NCBI GenBank assembly: GCA_031274845.1
Contig: JAISPN010000018.1
Span: 1 to 16,059, forward strand
Length of the DNA: 16,059 bases
Source: Acidobacteriaceae bacterium
GTDB taxonomy: Bacteria; Acidobacteriota; Vicinamibacteria; Vicinamibacterales; CAVVIG01
Direction of reading: 5' to 3'
In this document: in pieces, positions 9,478-16,059 of the stretch
Numbering within the stretch: position 1 is the stretch's first letter
How the letters are laid out: the number at the start of each line of letters is the position of its first letter
Program-made: the position numbers and the translations under genes
Notes under the pieces: model-generated
Database searches by the model: none
What the model was told of the DNA's origin: nothing
The model's input: only the letters and a program-made list of their open reading frames with translations

Positions 9478-10838
9478 GCGGCGCGACCACGCAGCCAGAC
9501 ATCGAGCGCGGCCAGCGCCCGTTCCGCCATCGCCAGCTTCCGTTCAGCCTTGCCACGTGGCACGCGGCCAGCACCGGGATCGAGCGGTTCCATGATGCCG
9601 AACGTGATGTTCGAAGGGACGTAGTGCGCCGGGTCCGCGTGCGACGCGTAGTAGGCAAGCGCGCCAATCGCCGTCGATCGCGGCGGCGCCGACGTCGCTG
9701 CGCCTGCGACGAGCGCCGCCGCGTTGAGGCCGGCAAGCAATCCCGAGGCGGCGGATTCCACGTAGCCTTCGACGCCCGACATCTGCCCCGCGAAGAAGAT
9801 GAACGGATGCTGACGAAGTTGCCACGTTTCCGTGAGCACAGTCGGTCCGTTGACGTACGTGTTGCGATGGACCATGCCGTAGCGAACAAACTCCGCCTGT
9901 TCCAATCCAGGAATCAGGCGCAACACGCGCGCCTGCTCGCTCCATTTGAGCTGCGTCTGAAAACCGACGAGCGAGAAGTGATCCGCCGCCAGATTGTCCT
10001 GCCGTAACTGCACCACCGCGTACGGCGTGCGGCCGGTTCGCGGATCGACAAGGCCAACCGGCTTCATCGGCCCGAACCGCAGCGTGTCCGCGCCGCGATG
10101 CGCCATCACCTCGATCGGCAAGCAGCCCTCGAAGAACTTCTCCTTGTCGAAGTCGTGTACCGTCGCCGACTCGGCGTGAATCAGCGCCTCGTAAAACCGC
10201 TCGTACTCCTCGCGCGTCAACGGACAGTTCAGATAATCGCCCCGCCCATCATCCGCGCCGCACGTCTCGGCGGCCGGCCCGATCGATCGGTCCCATCGAC
10301 TCTGCCTGAACACCTTCGCGCGGTCGATCGATTCCGCGAGGACGATGGGACTGATCGCGTCGTAGAAATACAGATGAGCGCCACCGACAAGGCGAACGAT
10401 GTCAGCGGAGAGCGCGTCGGACGTCAGCGGTCCCGTCGCGACGATGACGGGGTGCGCCGCGGAGCCGTCGGGAATCCGCGTCACCTCTTCGCGGCGAATC
10501 GTCACGCGCGGATGACTAGCCATCGCGTCCGTGAGGCGTTGCGAGAAGCGCTCGCGATCGACCGCCAGCGCGGCGCCGGCGGGCACGCGCGCCTCCTCGG
10601 CACAGCGCATGACGATCGAGCCGAGGCTCCGCATTTCTTCCTTGAGCAATCCGACAGCGTTATCGAGCTTGTCGCCGCGAAACGAGTTGCTGCACACAAG
10701 CTCGGCGAGCCGATCGGTTTTGTGTACCGCCGTGGCACGTACCGGGCGCATCTCGAAGAGCTCCACGGCAATGCCACGCGACGCGATCTGCCAGGCGGCC
10801 TCACATCCGGCGAGACCGCCCCCGATGATGCGAACCAT
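9474..10838 (-). CDS. trmFO: TrmFO, folate/FAD-dependent tRNA (uracil-54-C5) methyltransferase
   Basis: TrmFO methylates U54 in the T loop of tRNAs, using methylenetetrahydrofolate as carbon donor and reduced FAD, unlike the SAM-dependent TrmA. The 454 residues begin with the FAD-binding IIGGGLAGCEAA (4-15), followed by the acidic end of the second strand (ELFEMRP). Cys49 (LVCSNSFRGD) and Cys205 (LNCPLTREEY) correspond to the two cysteines studied as functional in the Bacillus enzyme. FFAGQMSGVEGYVESAASGLLAG near residue 345 is the family's C-terminal flavin region. The ATG (10838-10836) directly abuts the topA stop, TAA then ATG with no gap, so it is probably translated by reinitiation. Its last bases overlap xerC. 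The order topA-trmFO-xerC is also found in Firmicutes. Confidence 0.96.
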   Translation of the reverse strand: MVRIIGGGLAGCEAAWQIASRGIAVELFEMRPVRATAVHKTDRLAELVCSNSFRGDKLDNAVGLLKEEMRSLGSIVMRCAEEARVPAGAALAVDRERFSQRLTDAMASHPRVTIRREEVTRIPDGSAAHPVIVATGPLTSDALSADIVRLVGGAHLYFYDAISPIVLAESIDRAKVFRQSRWDRSIGPAAETCGADDGRGDYLNCPLTREEYERFYEALIHAESATVHDFDKEKFFEGCLPIEVMAHRGADTLRFGPMKPVGLVDPRTGRTPYAVVQLRQDNLAADHFSLVGFQTQLKWSEQARVLRLIPGLEQAEFVRYGMVHRNTYVNGPTVLTETWQLRQHPFIFFAGQMSGVEGYVESAASGLLAGLNAAALVAGAATSAPPRSTAIGALAYYASHADPAHYVPSNITFGIMEPLDPGAGRVPRGKAERKLAMAERALAALDVWLRGRAA

Positions 10839-13625
10839 TTACGCGCCCGCAGGTTTTCGCGCGCGGGTTTTTCTGGACGTTGTTTTTGACGCCGCTTTTG
10901 ACGCTTTCGCTTTCGGCGCGGCATCGGTCTCCGCAGCCGCCGCCTTGCGTCCACGTCCCTTGGCCTTGGACTTGGCCTTGGCCTTGGCCGCGCTGGCGCC
11001 GGCACGACGCCGTCCCGCGCGAGGCGCCGCGCCTCGACGCGCCTCAATCAACCCGCGCGCGTCGTCGAGCGACAACGTCGCGGGGTCCATGCCTCGTGGC
11101 ACCGACGCATTCGTTTCGCCGTCGGTGACGTACGGACCGTACCGTCCTTCGAGCACCTGAATCGTCGCGCCGCCATCTGGCGCTTCGATCTTCGCAATCA
11201 CCTTTTTCGCCGCCGCCTGACGCCGGCCGGCGCGCTTCGGCGCGGCAAAGAGTTCCAACGCGCGCGACAGATCGACGGCAAATAGATCGTCCGATGACTC
11301 GAGTGAGCGGTAGTCGTCGCCGTGCTTGACGTAAGGACCAAAGCGTCCGAGGCCCGCGACGACAACCTCGCCTGACTCTGGATGCGCGCCAAGTTCCCGC
11401 GGCAGATTGAGGAGACGAATCGCCTCGTCGAAGGTGACCGTCGATTCCGACATCCCCGGCAGGAGCGACGAGCGCTTCGGTTTCTCCTTGCTCCCTTTTT
11501 CGGGATTCTCGCCACGCTGCACGTAGGTGCCGAAGCGTCCGTTGATGACGTAGATGTGCTCGCCGGTGTCCGGGTCGACGCCGAGCGAGCGCGGGCCTTC
11601 CGCCTTCGCGCGCACCATCGCCATCGCCTTGTCGACGGAGAGATCCGCCGGCGGCAAATTCGGCGGCAACGAGGCGGTCTTTCCGGGTCCGCCTTCACCG
11701 ACTTGCAGGAACGGACCGTACCGGCCGACGCGCACCTTGATGGCTTCGCCAGAGGCGGGATCGATGCCGACGTCAATCAGCGGATAGTCCGCCTTCTCCT
11801 CCGCCTGCTTCGCCGCATCCTCGAGGCCACGGTGATGCGAATCCCCGCGATAGAACTGCTGGATGAACTCAAGCCACTCACGCTCGCCGCGCGAGATCGC
11901 GTCGAGGTCTTCTTCCATCTCCGCCGTGAAGGCGAAGTCGATGAGATCGCCAAAGTGCGTACACAGAAGACGCGTGACGGCAAACGCGGTGAAGCTGGGC
12001 ACCAGCGCCTTGCCTTGACGGAAGATGTACCCGCGACGCTCGATCGTGCCGATCGTCGCCGCATACGTCGATGGACGGCCGATGCCGAGCCGTTCGAGTT
12101 CCTTGATGAGCGACGCTTCGGTATACCGCGCGGGCGGCGTCGTCTCGTGGCCTTTCGGATCGACGGCCAGGAACATCACGCCGTCGCGCGCGCCCGCGTC
12201 CGGCGCGTTCACGAGATCGCCCTTCGTCATCTTCGGCAGCGCGGTTTCCTGATCGCTCAACTCCGCGGCCGGATCGTCGCTCCCTTCGACATACGCGCGG
12301 CGGAAACCCGCGAACTCAATCACTTTTCCCGACACCGTGAACACCGCCTGCTCGTTGTTGCGGCCGGTGGCGGTGATGTCGACGCTCGTCCGCAGGACCC
12401 GCGCATCGACCATCTGCGATGCCATCGTGCGCTTCCAGATCAACTCGTAGAGCCGCAGGTCGTCGCGATCGAGCGTCTGCTCGAGCGCGGCCGGCGTGGC
12501 CACGAAGTCCGAAGGACGGATCGCTTCGTGTGCTTCCTGCGCGTTCTTCACCTTCGTCGCGTACCGGCGCGGACCGCGGTAGTAATCGTCGCCGAACATA
12601 TCGCGGATGACGCGCGCCGACTCGCCCAGCGCCTTCTCGCTGAGCGTCGTCGAATCGGTGCGGTGATAGGAGATGTGCCCATCCTGAAAGAGCCGCTGCG
12701 CCGTCTGCATCGTGCGCTCGGTGGAAAACCCGAGCTTGCGGCTGGCTTCCTGCGTGAGCGTGGAGGTCGTGAACGGCGGCGCCGGACGTTCGACACCCGG
12801 CTTCTCATCCACCTCGGTGATGCGCCACGGCAGATGACCGCGAAGCGCCTCCGCCAGCGAACGCGCCTCCGCTTCGTTCAGCACCGACGCGTTCTTTCCC
12901 GTGAGCACTCCGTTTTCGTTGAAGTCCTTGCCGGTGGCGACGCGCGTGTCGCCAAGACGCGCCAGCGTCGCGACAAACGCCTTGCCGTCGCCTGACAGCT
13001 GCGCTTCGAGATCCCAAGACGACGCCGGACGGAACGCCAGCCGCTCTTCTTCGCGATCGACGATGAGACGAACCGCCACGCTCTGGACCCGCCCGGCGCT
13101 CAACCCCGTCTGCACCTTCTTCCACAGAACCGGCGACAGCGTGTAGCCGTACAGCCGGTCGAGGATGCGGCGGCTTTCCTGCGCGCGGACCAGGTTCTCG
13201 TTGAGATCCTGCGCGTCCTTCACCGCGTCGGTGATCGCCTGCTCCGTAATCTCGTGAAACACGATGCGCTTGACCGGCACCTTCGGCTTGAGCACCTCGC
13301 GAAGGTGCCAACTGATCGACTCCCCTTCACGGTCAGGGTCGGTCGCGAGGTAGACCTGCGACGCGCCCTTGAGGGCGCTCTTGAGCGCCTGCACGTGTTT
13401 CCGTTTGGTGGCGGGCACGACGTAGTAGGGCTTGAAGTCGTTGTCGGTATCGACACCGAGACGTCCCCATTTTTCCTTGCGAATCTCGTCGGGAATCTCA
13501 TCCGCCGACTCGGGCAGGTCGCGCACGTGCCCGTAACTCGCAAGAACTTCGTATCCACTTTTCAGAATGCGCTCAATCGTCCGTGCCTTTGCCGGCGACT
13601 CGACGATCACGAGTGTTTTGGCCAT
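10839..13625 (-). CDS. topA: DNA topoisomerase I (type IA), zinc-finger-free with basic tail
   Basis: TopA relaxes negative supercoils by single-strand passage. The 928 residues start with a TOPRIM domain: Glu9 (VESPAKA) and the acidic motif TDPDREGE with Asp96, Asp98 and Glu100. Tyr320 in ISYHRTDST is the nucleophile; E. coli has Met where this protein has His321. The toroid arch is complete through LGIGRPSTYA (513-522) and the ERRGY motif (529-533). The C-terminus carries four repeats with a GRYGP/GRFG core (about 615-672, 680-742, 745-797 and 815-865) of the Toprim_C_rpt type, and not one tetracysteine zinc finger; Cys555 is the only cysteine I see. Residues 870-928 are a Lys/Ala/Arg tail, likely DNA-binding. 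ATG 13625 is preceded by AAGGAA at 5 bases. It follows dprA by 16 bases. Confidence 0.97.
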   Translation of the reverse strand: MAKTLVIVESPAKARTIERILKSGYEVLASYGHVRDLPESADEIPDEIRKEKWGRLGVDTDNDFKPYYVVPATKRKHVQALKSALKGASQVYLATDPDREGESISWHLREVLKPKVPVKRIVFHEITEQAITDAVKDAQDLNENLVRAQESRRILDRLYGYTLSPVLWKKVQTGLSAGRVQSVAVRLIVDREEERLAFRPASSWDLEAQLSGDGKAFVATLARLGDTRVATGKDFNENGVLTGKNASVLNEAEARSLAEALRGHLPWRITEVDEKPGVERPAPPFTTSTLTQEASRKLGFSTERTMQTAQRLFQDGHISYHRTDSTTLSEKALGESARVIRDMFGDDYYRGPRRYATKVKNAQEAHEAIRPSDFVATPAALEQTLDRDDLRLYELIWKRTMASQMVDARVLRTSVDITATGRNNEQAVFTVSGKVIEFAGFRRAYVEGSDDPAAELSDQETALPKMTKGDLVNAPDAGARDGVMFLAVDPKGHETTPPARYTEASLIKELERLGIGRPSTYAATIGTIERRGYIFRQGKALVPSFTAFAVTRLLCTHFGDLIDFAFTAEMEEDLDAISRGEREWLEFIQQFYRGDSHHRGLEDAAKQAEEKADYPLIDVGIDPASGEAIKVRVGRYGPFLQVGEGGPGKTASLPPNLPPADLSVDKAMAMVRAKAEGPRSLGVDPDTGEHIYVINGRFGTYVQRGENPEKGSKEKPKRSSLLPGMSESTVTFDEAIRLLNLPRELGAHPESGEVVVAGLGRFGPYVKHGDDYRSLESSDDLFAVDLSRALELFAAPKRAGRRQAAAKKVIAKIEAPDGGATIQVLEGRYGPYVTDGETNASVPRGMDPATLSLDDARGLIEARRGAAPRAGRRRAGASAAKAKAKSKAKGRGRKAAAAETDAAPKAKASKAASKTTSRKTRARKPAGA
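10960..10989 (-). repeat. Hexanucleotide tandem repeat in the topA tail
   Basis: Five copies of TTGGMC (plus-strand reading) follow one another, four identical and one with A for C. On the coding strand they give alternating Ala/Ser and Lys. Because the unit is 6 bases, gain or loss of copies keeps the frame and would only change the length of the basic tail. Confidence 0.75.
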
Positions 13626-13641
13626 GAACTTTCCTTAGAAC

Positions 13642-14727
13642 CTAGCACGATCTGTCAACCCGGACGAACTGTCCCCCCTGAAGCCGCCTCACCTGTCCTT
13701 CCATTTCAAGCTCAAGTAATCGCGCCAGGAGACGCGGCATCGGCAGGCCGGAGAGCCCGGAAATCCGGTCCAGATCGCACGCTTCCCCGGAGGGCAACAC
13801 GGCCAGTAGCGGATCGTCCACAGGCGGCAGGCAGGCGGTATTCCGGCTGAAACCAGCGGCCGCCGGATCGGGCTCGAACCCGAGTTCCTCGATGATGTCT
13901 GCCGCCGACTCGACAAGACGCGCGCCGTCACGGAGCAGCGCGTGTCCGCCCTTGTTTCGGCCGTTCAGCACGTTTCCCGGCACCGCCAGCACCTCGCGCC
14001 CTTGTTCGAGCGCGCACCGCGCCGTAATGAGCGACCCGCTCTTCTCGCCCGCTTCGATGACAACCACCGCGCGCGACAGGCCGCTGATGATCCGGTTCCG
14101 CTGCGGAAAAAACGGCGCGCACGGCGGCGTCCCCGGCGCCAATTCACTGACGATCGCGCCCTCTTCGACAATCCGCGCCGCGAGGTCGCCGTGTTCGCGC
14201 GGGTAGAGCACGTCGGCGCCGGAGCCAAGCACGGCCACCGTGACGCCCTGAGGCGCGTTCACCGCGCCCCGATGGGCGGCGGCGTCAACGCCACGCGCCA
14301 GCCCGCTGACGACCACGACGCCACACACGGCCAGTTCTCCCGCAAGACGTTCGGCGACGGCCAGCGCATACGGCGATCCCGTTCGCGCGCCGACGATGGC
14401 GACGGATGGACGCTGGAGCGCGGCAACCGAGCCGCGCACCCAGAGGACCAGCGGCGGATCGATGGTCAAGAGCAGCGGCGCCGGGTATTCCGCCTCGTCC
14501 CACCGCACCGCGACGAGGCCAGCCCTCATCCCACGTTCGAGCGCCGCATGCGCCCGCGCACGCACACGATCGGCGTTATCGGCCTTTGGGTGGCGACGCT
14601 GGCGATCGGCGCAGTGCAGCGACAGGAGGTCCGACGCGGTGAAGCCTGACTTGAATTGCTGAACGATCGTACGAAGGCGAGAGACCGGCAGCAGAGAGAG
14701 CGCGACGAGTTCGTGGAGCGGCGTCAT
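13642..14727 (-). CDS. dprA: DprA/Smf, DNA-processing protein for transformation
   Basis: DprA binds incoming single-stranded DNA and loads RecA, protecting DNA during natural transformation. The 361 residues contain an N-terminal helical region (1-65) and an extended Rossmann fold (about 75-285). Family motifs are VAIVGART (109-116), SGLARGVDAAAH (141-152), VAVLGSGADVLYP (164-176), FPQRNRIISGLSRAVVVIEAG (207-227) and SGSLITA (230-236). A C-terminal winged-helix domain (about 300-358) is of the type that binds ComM or DNA in some relatives. ATG 14727 is chosen because GAGG (14739-14736) lies 8 bases upstream and the length is normal. The frame is open to 14934, but those 69 extra residues do not resemble the family. 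First gene of the leftward operon, divergent from the TPR gene. Confidence 0.94.
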   Translation of the reverse strand: MTPLHELVALSLLPVSRLRTIVQQFKSGFTASDLLSLHCADRQRRHPKADNADRVRARAHAALERGMRAGLVAVRWDEAEYPAPLLLTIDPPLVLWVRGSVAALQRPSVAIVGARTGSPYALAVAERLAGELAVCGVVVVSGLARGVDAAAHRGAVNAPQGVTVAVLGSGADVLYPREHGDLAARIVEEGAIVSELAPGTPPCAPFFPQRNRIISGLSRAVVVIEAGEKSGSLITARCALEQGREVLAVPGNVLNGRNKGGHALLRDGARLVESAADIIEELGFEPDPAAAGFSRNTACLPPVDDPLLAVLPSGEACDLDRISGLSGLPMPRLLARLLELEMEGQVRRLQGGQFVRVDRSC

Positions 14728-14787
14728 CGGGAATGCCTCGGCGAAGCGGACAGCTCCGCCCAAGACGCGGGTCCCGACCTGCCAGCC

Positions 14788-14793
14788 ATTGTA
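14788..14793 (-). promoter_or_regulatory. Possible -10 element for the dprA operon
   Basis: TACAAT on the minus strand (14793-14788) matches five of six consensus bases and would place the transcript start about 55 bases before dprA. No convincing -35 hexamer stands 16-18 bases upstream, so support is weak. Confidence 0.25.
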
Positions 14794-14944
14794 GTGAGGC
14801 GCGCGCGACAAGAGGAGGACAATCACCTGTCCTGACTCGTAAACCGCGCCACCCTTGACGCGCGCGGACGCACCACATTCTCGCGGGGCCGCCCGTGGCA
14901 TATGGCTTGCTCGGCTGGCCACGTCCCGTCTCAACGCAAATGCC

Positions 14945-14974
14945 TTGCAACGTTTCGATTCGAGTCGTTATAGT
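14945..14974 (+). promoter_or_regulatory. Sigma70-like promoter for the TPR-lipoprotein pair
   Basis: TTGCAA (14945-14950) and TATAGT (14969-14974) are separated by 18 bases; read as TTATAG, the spacer is 17. The -10 matches five of six consensus bases. It is one of the few AT-rich spots in the divergent gap. The predicted start near 14981 leaves only about 9 bases before ATG 14990, so the leader would be very short. Confidence 0.45.
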
Positions 14975-14989
14975 GAGCGTCACATCATC

Positions 14990-15358
14990 ATGATGCGTGT
15001 GCGTGTTCTTGCGCTGTCACTGGTTCTCGCGTCGGCTGGACTGACCGTCTCCTTGTTGGCGGCAGACGCACGAAGCGACGCGAAAGCCCAGGTCGATTTC
15101 GGGATCAAGGTGGCACAGCACGGGCTGTGGCGCGAGGCGATCTACCGCTGGCAGCGGGCGACCGAGATCGATCCCACCTATGCCGCCGCGTTCAACAATC
15201 TCGCCATCGGCTACGAGCACGAAGGGCAACTCGACAAAGCTCGCCAGGCGTACGAGAAGGCGATCGCCATCGATCCCGAGGGCGCGCAGATTCGTCAGAA
15301 CTACGATCTCTTCAGGGAAATCAATGATCGCAAGGGCGCAAACAGTGAGCAGCCGTAA
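14990..15358 (+). CDS. Small exported protein with two TPR repeats
   Basis: This is a 122-residue protein of unknown role. It begins MMRVRVL, followed by a hydrophobic stretch (8-24) and an Ala-Asp-Ala sequence (25-27) suiting signal peptidase I, so export to the periplasm is likely. Two tetratricopeptide repeats follow, about 32-63 (GLWREAIYRWQRATEIDP) and 66-97 (AAFNNLAIGYEHEGQ, then AYEKAIAIDP). They suggest a protein-binding scaffold. ATG 14990 or 14993 is chosen because it opens the signal peptide and sits just after a promoter candidate. The frame is open back to 14855 without a plausible N-terminus. The next gene starts inside its 3' end, so the two products probably work together in the envelope. 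Confidence 0.8.
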   Translation: MMRVRVLALSLVLASAGLTVSLLAADARSDAKAQVDFGIKVAQHGLWREAIYRWQRATEIDPTYAAAFNNLAIGYEHEGQLDKARQAYEKAIAIDPEGAQIRQNYDLFREINDRKGANSEQP

Positions 15359-16059
15359 CCGCCTGCTCCTGATCCTCTCAAGCGTGCTCGCCGTCGCGAC
15401 ACTTGCCTGTGGCGGCCCGAACGTCTTTGAAATCCCCATCGAAACACCGATCCAGCCGAAGCTGGATACGACACCGTTCCAGCGCGTCCTCATCGTGGGC
15501 TTTGTCGCCGGCGGCAACGACGATGTGGACGCGAATCAGGAGACGGTGCGGCTGCTGCGCAGCCAACTGCGAAACAAATCGTCGCTCCGCGTCATCGATG
15601 CCGATCCGCTCCAACTGATCGACATCGCGCAGGAGCAAAACAAGAACGCCAGCGCGCCGGAGAAATCCGACGCGCCCGCGACATCCGCCGCACAGGAACC
15701 GGGGAACCAGACGGCGGCCGCACCGTCAACGGCAAGCGGTGACCAGAGCGGTCAGCCGTTGCCGCTGCCGCAGAAGATCAAGGAAGAAAAAGATCTCGAG
15801 CCCTACGAGCGCCTGTTTGCAAACACCGCCTACTGGCGCCGGCTCGGCGAGGAATATCAAAACCCGCTCATCGTCACCGGCACGGTGCTCTTCGCGCCGA
15901 ACTCGCGGTCCGGTTTCGTCTCACGCGATCAGGAAACGTTCGACTCGTTCGGCCGCCGCCGCGTCGTCCCTGTCCGCACCTTTGAAGAGCGCAAGGGGTA
16001 CGTGCTCCGTCCGAAGTTTGTCTTCATCGACGGCCGCACCGGCGCGACGCTGTATTCGG
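15324..16059 (+). CDS. Putative lipoprotein with CsgG/TolB-N-like region, incomplete at right edge
   Basis: The 245 visible residues begin with a signal peptide ending in a lipobox, LATLACG, with Cys29 as the likely lipidated residue. FQRVLIVGFVAGG (52-64), a helix with repeated Leu/Arg (74-83) and LRVIDADPL (88-96) recall the small alpha/beta domain of CsgG, LpoB or TolB-N proteins; NPLIVTGTVLF (180-190) would be a later strand. A low-complexity Ala/Ser/Pro/Gln linker (about 105-150) splits the domain. This is a fold-level guess, not a family assignment. ATG 15324 has AGGGA at 5 bases and overlaps the TPR gene by 35 bases. GTG 15345 has AAGGGC at 8 bases, gives a more usual short signal peptide (Cys22), and may be the true start. 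The frame is open to the last base. Confidence 0.7.
   Translation, partial: MIARAQTVSSRNRLLLILSSVLAVATLACGGPNVFEIPIETPIQPKLDTTPFQRVLIVGFVAGGNDDVDANQETVRLLRSQLRNKSSLRVIDADPLQLIDIAQEQNKNASAPEKSDAPATSAAQEPGNQTAAAPSTASGDQSGQPLPLPQKIKEEKDLEPYERLFANTAYWRRLGEEYQNPLIVTGTVLFAPNSRSGFVSRDQETFDSFGRRRVVPVRTFEERKGYVLRPKFVFIDGRTGATLYS

Noticed and set aside
8483..9889. A 468-codon minus-strand frame over xerC and trmFO
   Set aside because: It spans two real genes in another frame and has Arg/Ser/Ala-rich composition without domain features.
11382..12995. A 537-codon plus-strand open frame inside topA
   Set aside because: It is a shadow of topA with Arg-rich low-information sequence and no promoter or ribosome binding site noticed.
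14728..14934. A 69-residue N-terminal extension of DprA
   Set aside because: ATG 14727 has a well-placed GAGG and gives the usual DprA length. The extension has no family resemblance and overlaps the likely promoter region.
14855..14989. A 45-residue N-terminal extension of the TPR protein
   Set aside because: It would bury the signal peptide and would lie upstream of the sigma70-like promoter.

Overview
This is a GC-rich bacterial chromosome segment made almost entirely of housekeeping genes. I see no insertion sequence, phage gene, CRISPR array or rRNA. The protein families, the zinc-finger-free TopA with a basic tail, and the TPR/lipoprotein pair on the right suggest a Gram-negative bacterium, perhaps Acidobacteriota of the Vicinamibacteria type. 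That placement is an inference from general resemblance. No gap between genes exceeds 300 bases; the largest is the 262-base divergent gap at 14728-14989.

Left edge: the N-terminal part of a DUF3810-type membrane protein reads leftward out of the window (1-432). It is divergent from a class II tRNA-Leu(UAG) at 498-579.

Rightward block (638-8382): tig, clpP, clpX, lon, engB and rho. Trigger factor handles nascent chains, ClpXP and Lon are the main cytosolic ATP-dependent proteases, EngB is a GTPase for large-subunit assembly, and Rho terminates transcription. A good sigma70-like promoter inside the end of tig may drive clpP-clpX separately. The starts of tig and lon lack a Shine-Dalgarno sequence but share a repeated 10-base motif. 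engB and rho overlap by 157 bases in different frames, with both proteins Pro-rich there.

Convergence zone (8383-8517): an 11-bp hairpin, a C-rich/G-poor stretch, and a small hairpin followed by T7 that overlaps the xerC stop codon.

Leftward block (14727 down to 8518): dprA, topA, trmFO and xerC, packed with a 16-base gap, a 0-base junction and a 4-base overlap. This order is also known from Firmicutes, where hslVU follows; here hslVU is absent. DprA serves transformation and recombination, TopA relaxes negative supercoils, TrmFO makes m5U54 in tRNA, and XerC resolves chromosome dimers.

Right edge: a sigma70-like promoter precedes a small exported TPR protein, which overlaps an incomplete lipoprotein gene running off the window. 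This pair is the least understood part. I found no convincing new multi-gene defence or mobile system; the items worth a second look are regulatory or concern gene architecture.
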